Positions 1 through 5,303 of a stretch of DNA of 21,894 bases are shown in pieces; the first letter of the stretch is position 1, and the number at the start of each line of letters is the position of its first letter. This DNA comes from an uncultured Eubacteriales bacterium (GTDB lineage: Bacteria > Bacillota > Clostridia > Monoglobales > Monoglobaceae). The position numbers and the translations under genes were made by a program. The stretch is taken from contig CATWQA010000038.1 in NCBI GenBank assembly GCA_958352815.1, positions 1 through 21,894 on the forward strand. Direction: 5' to 3'. Below the pieces are notes generated by a model. The model saw only the letters and a program-made list of their open reading frames with translations. It made no database searches and was not told where the DNA came from.

Positions 1-3
1 ATT

Positions 4-456
4 TTATAATTTCTTTTTCATACAAATAGAATCGGGCATATCTTTATATTGACCATAATTCGGAATGACTTTATATCCTATTTTCCTATAAAGTGCCATT
101 GCTGCAATAAGTGGTTCACCAGATTCCAAAATTAGATAGTGGTATCCCTTTTCCCTTGCAGCCTTCTCTAACAGTTCCATTAATTTATTTGAAATTCCTC
201 TGCCCCTATACTCTTGTTTTATAAAGACACGTTTTACTTCGGCACATTCATCATCGTATTTTTTGAAACCGGCAATTCCAACCGGAATATCATCATCATA
301 CGCAACAATTACGTCATGAATGTCATCAAGCTGATTATACGGAATATATTCCGCTCTGTTTTCTTCACCGCCAACAAGTTCGTTTAGAAAATTATCTAAA
401 CTATGGCATAGTTTGATAAAATCAGAGTTGCCACCGTTAGTATATACAAATTTCAT
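4..456 (-). CDS. GNAT-family N-acetyltransferase
   Basis: A 150-residue protein with the layout of the GCN5-related N-acetyltransferase fold. The acetyl-CoA binding motif is visible as VKRVFIKQEYRGRGIS near residues 74-90, where the Q/R-x-x-G-x-G/A loop is YRGRGIS. It is followed by the helix KLMELLEKAA, and a C-terminal motif-B region contains ALYRKIGYKVI. Such enzymes move an acetyl group from acetyl-CoA to an amine; the substrate cannot be read from the sequence. The start is the ATG at 456, because a GGGGAG ribosome site lies 8-9 nt upstream. An in-frame TTG at 474 sits upstream of that site and is unlikely. The gene is monocistronic, with its own promoter, and its stop lies at the window edge. 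Family call is firm, substrate unknown. Confidence 0.88.
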   Translation of the reverse strand: MKFVYTNGGNSDFIKLCHSLDNFLNELVGGEENRAEYIPYNQLDDIHDVIVAYDDDIPVGIAGFKKYDDECAEVKRVFIKQEYRGRGISNKLMELLEKAAREKGYHYLILESGEPLIAAMALYRKIGYKVIPNYGQYKDMPDSICMKKKL

Positions 457-503
457 TCCTATATCTCCCCTCAAATTCCGATTTGTCGTTCTGTATTGAA
501 AAA

Positions 504-532
504 ATTATACCATACTCAACCGCCAAAAACAA
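504..532 (-). promoter_or_regulatory. Sigma-A type promoter of the GNAT gene
   Basis: On the minus strand TTGTTT (527-532) and TATAAT (504-509) are separated by 17 nt, with a TGn extended -10 immediately before TATAAT. Predicted transcription start is near 497, about 40 nt before the GNAT start codon. Confidence 0.6.
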
Positions 533-670
533 TATGCCTTTCGCCCAATTCTAACGGCAAAACCGTCTACACTACTTTGCGGACTGCTGTTAGGTTTTGC
601 GGTGGCTCTGCCCCCGCGCCCCCCGACCTCTCCCAAGGAACAGAATGGAATGTTATGCAACAGGGTTTGA

Positions 671-814
671 AAAGTATTTGATTTTCAAGACGTTGCGGGT
701 ACGAAAACCGACAAGGCAAGGTTTTATACTGCCTACCTCAAAAAACGGCTTCTAAAGCGTTACAGAGCGCGGTGTGTGCCTGTTCTTCCCGCCTGTTTCC
801 ATGCCTTGCGTTAA
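671..814 (+). pseudogene. Possible relic: C-terminal fragment of an unidentified basic protein
   Basis: Between a stop at 668-670 and the TAA at 812-814 one frame reads 47 residues without a start codon. It has a protein-like, Arg/Lys-rich composition, for example ARFYTAYLKKRLLKRYRARC followed by VPVLPACFHALR. There is no ATG, GTG or TTG at its beginning and no ribosome site, so it cannot be an intact gene. The surrounding 540-840 stretch has GC-rich blocks such as GCCCCCGCGCCCCCC unlike the nearby AT-rich spacers, which would fit a decayed insertion. I do not recognise the family. It may also be chance reading of non-coding DNA. Confidence 0.3.
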
Positions 815-846
815 TAACTCAAAAAAACACTTGAAAAAACGCTTTA

Positions 847-899
847 TGACAAGCGCAGCCGTGTTTTCTGCAAAGAAAACGCGGCAAGCCTAAAGGCTC
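847..899. repeat. Direct repeat copy A, 53 bp (pair with 1060-1112)
   Basis: This stretch matches 1060-1112 at 51 of 53 positions; the differences are C/T at 850 versus 1063 and at 856 versus 1069. Each copy contains a perfect-loop hairpin, GTTTTCT-GCAA-AGAAAAC, extended outward by CCGT/GCGG pairs to about 11 bp, and the small inverted repeat AGCC-TAAA-GGCT. The copies are exactly 213 bp apart, one ending inside the tRNA-Leu terminator. Confidence 0.85.
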
Positions 900-1059
900 C
901 AAAATAAAAAAGCGCCGCAGGCGCAAACTCGCAAAAAAGCGACAGATTTTTTGCGAAAAAGGAGAAGCAAGGGAGCAGTCGAAGCAAAGCGAACTTTGAA
1001 AAATAAAGAATAGGGCTCCCGAAAAACCGAAGGTTTTTTGGGAAAAAGGAGCGGCAGCC

Positions 1060-1112
1060 TGATAAGCGTAGCCGTGTTTTCTGCAAAGAAAACGCGGCAA
1101 GCCTAAAGGCTC
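1060..1112. repeat. Direct repeat copy B, 53 bp (pair with 847-899)
   Basis: Second copy of the 53-bp repeat, 51/53 identical to 847-899. Its right end supplies one arm of the rho-independent terminator of the tRNA-Leu gene, so this copy may be the functional or ancestral one. Confidence 0.85.
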
Positions 1113-1118
1113 GCCGCG
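1085..1118 (-). terminator. Rho-independent terminator of tRNA-Leu
   Basis: Read on the minus strand, CGCGGC (1113-1118) pairs with GCCGCG (1093-1098), with an inner AGCC/GGCT stem. The T-rich run TTTTCTTT follows directly. It begins 3 nt after the encoded CCA end of the tRNA. Confidence 0.8.
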
Positions 1119-1121
1119 ACG

Positions 1122-1208
1122 TGGTGCGGATAAGAGGACTTGAACCTCCATGAAATTGCTTTCACATGGACCTGAACCATGCGCGTCTGCCAATTCCGCC
1201 ATATCCGC
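1122..1208 (-). tRNA. tRNA-Leu, anticodon CAG
   Basis: An 87-nt tRNA including an encoded CCA tail (1122-1124). The acceptor stem pairs GCGGATA at the 5' end with TATCCGC at the 3' end, with discriminator A. The anticodon stem-loop is CATGG-TTCAGGT-CCATG, giving anticodon CAG. A long variable arm is present, as expected for leucine tRNA, and the T loop reads GGTTCAAGTCC. It has its own consensus promoter upstream and a strong terminator downstream. Confidence 0.97.
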
Positions 1209-1219
1209 ATGACTTGTAT

Positions 1220-1248
1220 ATTCTACTACATTAAATTGGATTTGTCAA
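1220..1248 (-). promoter_or_regulatory. Promoter of tRNA-Leu
   Basis: A perfect TTGACA (-35, 1243-1248), 17-nt spacer and TAGAAT (-10, 1220-1225) on the minus strand. The tRNA 5' end lies 11 nt beyond the -10, a typical layout for a highly expressed stable RNA. Confidence 0.85.
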
Positions 1249-1297
1249 GCCCAAATTTAAAAATTTTTTAAAATTATGCCAAAAATTTTTATTGAGA

Positions 1298-1326
1298 TTG
1301 AAATATCCGCGAAAACGTGATATAAT
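1298..1326 (+). promoter_or_regulatory. Promoter of larB
   Basis: TTGAAA (1298-1303), a 17-nt spacer and a perfect TATAAT (1321-1326) preceded by a TGn extended -10. The larB start codon lies about 45 nt past the predicted transcription start. Confidence 0.8.
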
Positions 1327-1377
1327 CGACCTGCTGATTAAAGAATGTTTTTGTAGTGTACAGTCGGAGGTGACAAA

Positions 1378-2124
1378 ATGGAAGGCGATAAATTAAAGGA
1401 AATGCTGAAAAGGGTTGCTTTAGGTGAAATATCAATTGACGAGGCAATGCTCAAAATTAAAACAGAGCCCTTTGAGGATTTGGGATTTGCCAAGGTTGAC
1501 TATCACAGAGGTGTACGTCAGGGCGTTCCCGAAATAATATACGGAGAGGGAAAGACGGCGGAGCAGATTATAAAGATCGCGTCCAATATGGTTGAGCACG
1601 GTCAGAAAACAGTATTGATTACCAGGTTGGACAGAAGGGCAGCCGATATTATAAAGAGTAAATTGGATATTGAATATCACGATGTAGGGCGCATTGGGAT
1701 TATCGGCGAGAAGCCTGTTCCGGATATAGAAACGGAAATTGTTATAGCTACAGGCGGCACAAGCGATATTCCGGTAGCAGAGGAGGCGGCAGTGACCGCT
1801 GAAGCACTTGGGAACAGGATTAATAGGCTTTATGATGTAGGAGTTGCTGGAATACACAGACTGCTTGCCCACTCTGAGGAAATTATGAAGGCAAAGGTGA
1901 TTATTGCTGTTGCGGGAATGGAGGGCGCTTTGGCAAGCGTTGTAGGCGGACTTGCGGACTGCCCTGTGATTGCTGTCCCCACAAGCGTAGGCTACGGCGC
2001 GTCTTTCGGCGGCTTGTCCGCACTGCTGTCAATGCTCAATTCCTGTTCAAGCGGGGTAAGCGTTGTTAATATAGATAACGGTTTTGGGGCAGGTTATCTT
2101 GCATCCATGATAAACCATATCTGA
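1378..2124 (+). CDS. larB: LarB, nickel-pincer cofactor biosynthesis carboxylase/hydrolase
   Basis: A 248-residue protein of the LarB family, which has an AIR carboxylase (PurE)-like catalytic half. LarB carboxylates the pyridinium ring of nicotinic acid adenine dinucleotide and hydrolyses it to pyridinium-3,5-biscarboxylic acid mononucleotide, the first step to the nickel-pincer cofactor of lactate racemase and other LarA-like enzymes. Visible signatures are ATGGTSDIPVAEEAA, the glycine-rich VAGMEGALASVVGG, PTSVGYGASFGG and the C-terminal LNSCSSGVSVVNIDNGFGAG, whose Cys223 aligns with the covalent catalytic cysteine of characterised LarB. Length is normal. GGAGGTGA precedes the ATG by 6 nt. 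It has its own promoter and terminator; larC, larE and larA are not in this window. Confidence 0.95.
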   Translation: MEGDKLKEMLKRVALGEISIDEAMLKIKTEPFEDLGFAKVDYHRGVRQGVPEIIYGEGKTAEQIIKIASNMVEHGQKTVLITRLDRRAADIIKSKLDIEYHDVGRIGIIGEKPVPDIETEIVIATGGTSDIPVAEEAAVTAEALGNRINRLYDVGVAGIHRLLAHSEEIMKAKVIIAVAGMEGALASVVGGLADCPVIAVPTSVGYGASFGGLSALLSMLNSCSSGVSVVNIDNGFGAGYLASMINHI

Positions 2125-2135
2125 GCTTGATTTAT

Positions 2136-2173
2136 AGCTCCCTCGGAAGCTTATGCAGCCGAGGGAGCTTTTT
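2136..2173 (+). terminator. Rho-independent terminator after larB
   Basis: AGCTCCCTCGG (2136-2146) pairs perfectly with CCGAGGGAGCT (2159-2169), followed by a T run. It lies between the convergent larB and metallophosphoesterase genes. Confidence 0.88.
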
Positions 2174-2177
2174 ATGC

Positions 2178-3065
2178 TTAATAGAAATCTGTTATTTTAT
2201 TTGGGCCTTCAAGAACCTTTCGCTCCACGTAAAGGCTCATATCCTTTCTTGCGGAAACCGACCATTTAACAAGGCTGATTTCACAGTTGTTAATCTCTAT
2301 TGCTGTTATGGTCTTTGGGTGGACGCAGCTGCCGTCGTTAAAATAAAGTCCTTCTCCGGGGTCGGGGTAGGCAGGTCGATGTGTGTGCCCTGCAATCAAC
2401 ATAATTCGGCGGGAATTTGCGTAGTCCGCAAGCTTCTTTTCTATTGTCTCTTTCTTTTTGTGGGTTCGTGCCGCGCCTGTGGGAGCGGTAAATCCGACAA
2501 TTTCCAGAGGCTTCCAGACATATCGCACCAGAAAACGCGCCACGGGCCATATGGTATCGTTTAAAAAGCTGCCCTGATGCCCGTGGATAAGAAGTATTTT
2601 CTTCCCGCTTTGGACATCCTTTAAAACAATGCTCTCGTTTATTTTAATTCCCGGAAATAGGGGGCGTTTGCACTCGGCGTCGTTACAATAAAAATCCCTG
2701 AATTCTCTTTCTGCAACTCTCCTGCGGCGTTTAATTATGTCGTGGTTGCCGTAGAGCATATGCATTCTGCCCCTTAAATAAAAATCGGACATAATCCTGA
2801 AAATTTCACCGTGGACAGTAATGATAGGTTGAATTTTTCTGTTTTCCCATAATTCATCACCGTCGCCTATTTCTATATAGGTGAAGTCTTTTTTATAATA
2901 ATACTCGAGGGCGGCATATTGGAGGATTTGGTTTGACAGAAAATTGTCTCCCGTGTTGCCCTGACCTCTGTGACAGTCGCTCATTATAACGAATTTCGAC
3001 TGTTGGTCAAAGGGGATTGTTTGGGCGGCGTTTAAAGCTTTGTCAATCCTTTTTGAGACAGACAT
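2178..3065 (-). CDS. Calcineurin-like metallophosphoesterase
   Basis: A 295-residue protein with the full metallophosphoesterase motif series: D-x-H at SDCHRG (Asp30, His32), GDGDE (Asp68/Asp70), GNHD (Asn107-Asp109), IHGHQG (His161, His163) and AGHTHRP (His227, His229). These residues hold a two-metal centre that hydrolyses phosphomono- or diesters. The GNHD and GHTH arrangement is like that of UDP-diacylglucosamine pyrophosphatase (LpxH) relatives, but the substrate is not known. No signal peptide or membrane segment is visible, so it is probably cytoplasmic. The start ATG overlaps the TAA of the upstream DUF4474 gene by one base, and GGGAGG lies about 10 nt before it, so the two genes are very probably co-translated. 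Confidence 0.9.
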   Translation of the reverse strand: MSVSKRIDKALNAAQTIPFDQQSKFVIMSDCHRGQGNTGDNFLSNQILQYAALEYYYKKDFTYIEIGDGDELWENRKIQPIITVHGEIFRIMSDFYLRGRMHMLYGNHDIIKRRRRVAEREFRDFYCNDAECKRPLFPGIKINESIVLKDVQSGKKILLIHGHQGSFLNDTIWPVARFLVRYVWKPLEIVGFTAPTGAARTHKKKETIEKKLADYANSRRIMLIAGHTHRPAYPDPGEGLYFNDGSCVHPKTITAIEINNCEISLVKWSVSARKDMSLYVERKVLEGPNKITDFY

Positions 3066-4108
3066 TACTTCATGTCCTCCCCGCAGCAGCTCATACCTTG
3101 CCTAAGCCTTTCGCAGTGAAGCCTGCACACTCTCCTGCAAATTTTGTTACAGTCATGGGGCGTCTCATGGTGCGGCGGCTCTAACGGTTTATCCTTATGG
3201 TTAGGCTTAAACAACCACTCGAATGCCTTGAAAAATTCTTTTCCGTACAGAGAGTTTATCATAAAATCATACAGCTCGGGAACGAATGACTTTATATACT
3301 CCAGCTTATCCATTGTGTCGGAATATTTAGCCGTTGCAATCTTAAAAATATTGCAGTTTGACTTGTTCGTTTCCTGTACTAATCTCTCTTGAACTCCCTG
3401 CTGGGAAATAGGCTGTGGAGTGTGGGGCTTTGTATACTTGATTGTTACGGTTTTAAACCTTACTTTAAACTCTTTTGAGACGTATCCGGCTTTAATAAGC
3501 CCTTGTACAAATGCGCTGCACATTTGCCGATTTGGGAATTTGATTTTCGCATTCATGGTCAGGGAGCTTTTCTCCGAAAACTCGCCAAGCTTAAATGCGG
3601 TCAGCCACCAGTGCTGTTCTCTGCGCTGCAGCAGCTTTTTCCCGTTTTTATATAGGATGAATGAAAGCCCAAGCTGCTCGTTGTCATCAATTGCTTGATA
3701 AAATGTTCCCGTAAATTTATCTGAGTGAACATCTTCTCTCGTTGTGTTATAAATGCCGATTTCCGCACCGGTTGTAATTCCGTATTGCCCTTTCCATAAC
3801 TCGATCAGCCAGCGCTTTCCATTATATGAAAAGGTGATAGGCTCGCAGTCCATTTCCATATTAAATAAGGGCGAACCCTCGTCATACAGCCTGCAATAGC
3901 CGGCTTGCCGCTGCCAGCAATCTTTTAGGGAATAGAAGTAATCCTCCTTGAAATTATATGCAAAGCCCGCCGGCTGCAGATCGTTGTTTAGTTCTTCGAG
4001 CTGCTCTGACTTATTCGGATTGGGCTTAAAGGATTTATGCCGAATATAAAGTACAATTCCTAAGGCTAACAGCACGGCCGCGGCGGCTATTATAATATAA
4101 GTCACCAT
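3065..4108 (-). CDS. Membrane-anchored DUF4474 domain protein
   Basis: The chosen ATG at 4108 gives 347 residues, with AAGGAG 8 nt upstream; a longer frame starting at 4168 would run through the preceding terminator and is rejected. An N-terminal membrane segment (VTYIIIAAAAVLLALGIVLY) is followed by a short basic stretch. The domain I recognise as DUF4474 comes next, with the conserved run beginning AGFAYNFKEDYFYS, then WQRQAGYCRLYDE, DCEPITFSYNGKRWLIELW and KGQYGITTGAEIGIY. A linker leads to a Cys-rich tail (CNKICRRVCRLHC and CCGED). The function of DUF4474 is not established. The large domain is probably cytoplasmic, by the positive-inside rule. It is translationally coupled to the phosphoesterase downstream. 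Confidence 0.82.
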   Translation of the reverse strand: MVTYIIIAAAAVLLALGIVLYIRHKSFKPNPNKSEQLEELNNDLQPAGFAYNFKEDYFYSLKDCWQRQAGYCRLYDEGSPLFNMEMDCEPITFSYNGKRWLIELWKGQYGITTGAEIGIYNTTREDVHSDKFTGTFYQAIDDNEQLGLSFILYKNGKKLLQRREQHWWLTAFKLGEFSEKSSLTMNAKIKFPNRQMCSAFVQGLIKAGYVSKEFKVRFKTVTIKYTKPHTPQPISQQGVQERLVQETNKSNCNIFKIATAKYSDTMDKLEYIKSFVPELYDFMINSLYGKEFFKAFEWLFKPNHKDKPLEPPHHETPHDCNKICRRVCRLHCERLRQGMSCCGEDMK

Positions 4109-4125
4109 ACATAAATCTCCTTTAC

Positions 4126-4164
4126 AAAAAGTGCCCCGCTGAACCGCAAAGTCCGAAACGGGGC
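4126..4164 (-). terminator. Probable intergenic terminator or attenuator
   Basis: On the minus strand GCCCCG (4159-4164) pairs with CGGGGC (4133-4138) across a 20-nt loop, followed by ACTTTTTG. It starts 8 nt after the stop of the Cys-rich gene and 25 nt before the DUF4474 start. It may end that transcript or only reduce readthrough, because no clear separate promoter for the DUF4474 gene is visible. Confidence 0.6.
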
Positions 4165-4171
4165 GCAAATA

Positions 4172-4540
4172 TCATTTCTGTTCTGTGCTTTCGGTTTTAT
4201 CCGTTAAAGCCTCAACATCGGCGGTGCATGAGCAGCAGCTTCCGTCTGTTGAAACGGTTGTTTGCCCGTTTTGGACATATGTGTCTCCTACAACCACGTC
4301 AGCACCGAAAACAATCGGAATACTTACCATTATATTTTGCGATACCGTAAATTCATTACGTCCGTTTATCGTTCCGCGGCAGTCGTCGCAGCTTTCTCTT
4401 ATAACAGGCGAGCCGCAGCACTCGATTGAAATTGTTTCAGTGTCGGCGAATGGACATATTTTAATGGGTACGCAAGCAGTTGAACTGCTGTTTACACATG
4501 ATAGACATGTTCCTACATACATTGATTGTTTTTCTTCCAC
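4172..4540 (-). CDS. Small cysteine-rich protein, function unknown
   Basis: About 122 residues with ten cysteines, including CLSC, ECCG, CDDC and CCSC pairs, and a hydrophobic beta-like middle (SQNIMVSIPIVFGADVVVGD). No signal peptide or membrane helix is seen. I do not recognise the family; the pattern of paired cysteines around a beta-rich core is reminiscent of clostridial spore-coat or metal-binding small proteins, which is speculation. The start is uncertain: AAGGAG is only 2 nt from the ATG at 4546 but 8 nt from the in-frame GTG at 4540, so GTG is preferred. The gene could be first in a minus-strand group with the DUF4474 protein and the phosphoesterase, although a hairpin with a T run separates them. 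Confidence 0.7.
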   Translation of the reverse strand: MEEKQSMYVGTCLSCVNSSSTACVPIKICPFADTETISIECCGSPVIRESCDDCRGTINGRNEFTVSQNIMVSIPIVFGADVVVGDTYVQNGQTTVSTDGSCCSCTADVEALTDKTESTEQK

Positions 4541-4578
4541 AATCATCACTCCTTAAATTTTATTTGTAGAGGTAATAT

Positions 4579-4616
4579 ATTATATGATTTTAGGCGGGAG
4601 TGGTGATTGTTTACAA
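4579..4616 (-). promoter_or_regulatory. Candidate promoter(s) of the Cys-rich gene
   Basis: Two readings overlap. A weak sigma-A type pair is TTGTAA (4611-4616), 18 nt, TAAAAT (4587-4592). The same stretch also fits the sporulation sigma-K consensus AC-N16-CATANNNTA: AC at 4603-4604 and CATATAATA at 4578-4586. The second consensus is short and could match by chance. Confidence 0.35.
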
Positions 4617-4720
4617 TTAAAGATTTGAATAATATTAACCAAACTTTGCCTATATAATTTGGTATAGAGACTGTGAGTTTTGGTAATAAACAACAAAAAT
4701 GAAAAAATGAAGAAATTATC

Positions 4721-4749
4721 TTGACAATGGAGGTTAGTTATGTTAAACT
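4721..4749 (+). promoter_or_regulatory. Promoter of the feo operon
   Basis: Perfect TTGACA (4721-4726), 17-nt spacer and TAAACT (4744-4749). The -10 lies inside the first palindromic operator, so a bound repressor would block RNA polymerase directly. Predicted start of transcription is near 4756. Confidence 0.85.
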
Positions 4750-4752
4750 AAC
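4733..4752. promoter_or_regulatory. Feo operator 1 (palindrome over the -10)
   Basis: GTTAGTT-ATGTTA-AACTAAC, a perfect 7+6+7 inverted repeat spanning spacer and -10 box. The GTTAG...CTAAC half-sites resemble the TTAGGTTAG...CTAACCTAA boxes of DtxR/IdeR-type metal repressors. Here the half-sites are 10 bp apart, against 6 bp in the other two operators. Confidence 0.7.
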
Positions 4753-4759
4753 TCATGTA

Positions 4760-4775
4760 GTTAGCGAGAGCTAAC
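4760..4775. promoter_or_regulatory. Feo operator 2 (start of transcript)
   Basis: GTTAG-CGAGAG-CTAAC, a perfect inverted repeat lying a few nucleotides after the predicted transcription start. Same half-sites and 6-bp spacing as operator 3 before feoB. Confidence 0.7.
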
Positions 4776-4797
4776 CTTAAAATAGGAGGTTGTGATG

Positions 4798-5007
4798 ATG
4801 CCTTTATCTATGCTAAGTGTTGGAGAAGAAAGAAAAATAATCAAGATCAGCGGAAAAGACGAAACAAAGAGATTTCTTGAGAATTTGGGCTTTGTTGAGG
4901 GTTCCGAAATTTCTGTTGTGTCAGAGCTTGCGGGCAACATAATTGTTAATGTTAAGGACACTCGTGTTGCGATTGACAAAATCATGGCAAACAGAATAAT
5001 GGTTTAA
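4798..5007 (+). CDS. feoA: FeoA-family protein (first copy)
   Basis: A 69-residue SH3-like FeoA domain protein (MPLSMLSVGEERKI..., then LENLGFVEGSEISVVSE and IIVNVKDTRVAIDK). FeoA proteins are small cytosolic partners of the FeoB ferrous iron transporter and are needed for full uptake. Three start codons stand in frame (GTG 4792, ATG 4795, ATG 4798). AGGAGG at 4784-4789 is 8 nt from the ATG at 4798, which is chosen; 4795 is nearly as good. It is the first gene of the operon, 24 nt before the second feoA, under an operator-covered promoter. Confidence 0.92.
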   Translation: MPLSMLSVGEERKIIKISGKDETKRFLENLGFVEGSEISVVSELAGNIIVNVKDTRVAIDKIMANRIMV

Positions 5008-5031
5008 AAATTTAGGAAAGGAAGTTATGGG

Positions 5032-5253
5032 ATGAGCACGCTTAAAGACACAAAAATCGGTGAAACGGTTACTGTTACAAAGCTTGAAGGCGAAGGCGCA
5101 GTTAAGCGCAGAATAATGGACATGGGGATTACAAAAGGCACAGATGTGTATGTTCGCAAGGTTGCACCTCTGGGCGATCCTATTGAGGTTACTGTGCGCG
5201 GATATGAATTGTCTATCAGAAAAGCTGACGCGCAAATGATTAAAGTGAACTAA
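5032..5253 (+). CDS. feoA: FeoA-family protein (second copy)
   Basis: A 73-residue FeoA domain protein with the classic pattern MSTLKDTKIGETVTVTKLEG, then AVKRRIMDMGITKGTDVYVRK, APLGDPIEVTVRGYELSIRK. This copy matches the FeoA family more canonically (GAVKRRIMDMGITKG, APLGDPIEV) than the first one, and the two share only the general fold pattern, so they are old paralogues and not a recent duplication. Two FeoA proteins beside one FeoB are common in Clostridia. GGAAG precedes the ATG. Operator 3 lies between this gene and feoB. Confidence 0.93.
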   Translation: MSTLKDTKIGETVTVTKLEGEGAVKRRIMDMGITKGTDVYVRKVAPLGDPIEVTVRGYELSIRKADAQMIKVN

Positions 5254-5266
5254 TTTTTTTAAATTC

Positions 5267-5286
5267 AAGTTAGCGCAAACTAACTT
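5267..5286. promoter_or_regulatory. Feo operator 3 (between feoA2 and feoB)
   Basis: AAGTTAG-CGCAAA-CTAACTT, a perfect 7+6+7 palindrome, 5 nt before the AGGAGG of feoB. It carries the same GTTAG-N6-CTAAC core as operator 2. A bound repressor could act as a roadblock, or control a promoter inside the operon that I cannot clearly see. Confidence 0.65.
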
Positions 5287-5303
5287 ATATAGGAGGTTAT
5301 GAT

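Larger units (their letters stand above)
859..1118. repeat. Mosaic of at least seven consecutive short hairpins
   Basis: This 260-bp stretch is almost wholly made of inverted repeats. They are the GTTTTCT/AGAAAAC hairpin (859-884), GCGCC-GCA-GGCGC (912-924), CGCAAAAAA/TTTTTTGCG (930-955), CAAAG-CGAA-CTTTG (985-998), an 11-bp stem around a GAA loop (1018-1042), a second GTTTTCT hairpin (1072-1097) and the tRNA terminator stem (1093-1118). A further repeated block, TTTTTTG(C/G)GAAAAAGGAG, occurs at 947-964 and 1034-1051. No gene is credible here; minus-strand open frames through it are by-products of the repeats. It resembles REP/BIME-like or miniature palindromic repeat clusters, but I cannot name the family. 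Confidence 0.7.

Noticed and set aside
496..681. Plus-strand open frame of 61 codons
   Set aside because: It starts inside the GNAT promoter, has no ribosome site, and its low-complexity Pro/Ala/Thr reading has no domain signal.
847..1118. CRISPR-like array
   Set aside because: Only two copies of the long unit exist, the spacing is 213 bp, and the intervening sequence is itself made of other hairpins. No cas gene is present.
819..1202. Minus-strand open frame of 127 codons beginning MAELADAHGSGPCESNF
   Set aside because: It is a translation of tRNA-Leu followed by the hairpin repeats. This peptide start is a familiar false protein caused by leucine tRNA genes.
2127..2564. Plus-strand frame just after larB
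   Set aside because: It begins in the larB terminator and runs antisense to the phosphoesterase metal motifs.
4109..4168. 20-residue N-terminal extension of the DUF4474 protein
   Set aside because: It would be translated through the terminator hairpin; the ATG at 4108 has a good AAGGAG and directly precedes the membrane segment.
4185..4556. Plus-strand frame opposite the cysteine-rich gene
   Set aside because: The minus strand has a ribosome site, terminator and Cys-pair pattern; the plus frame has none of these.
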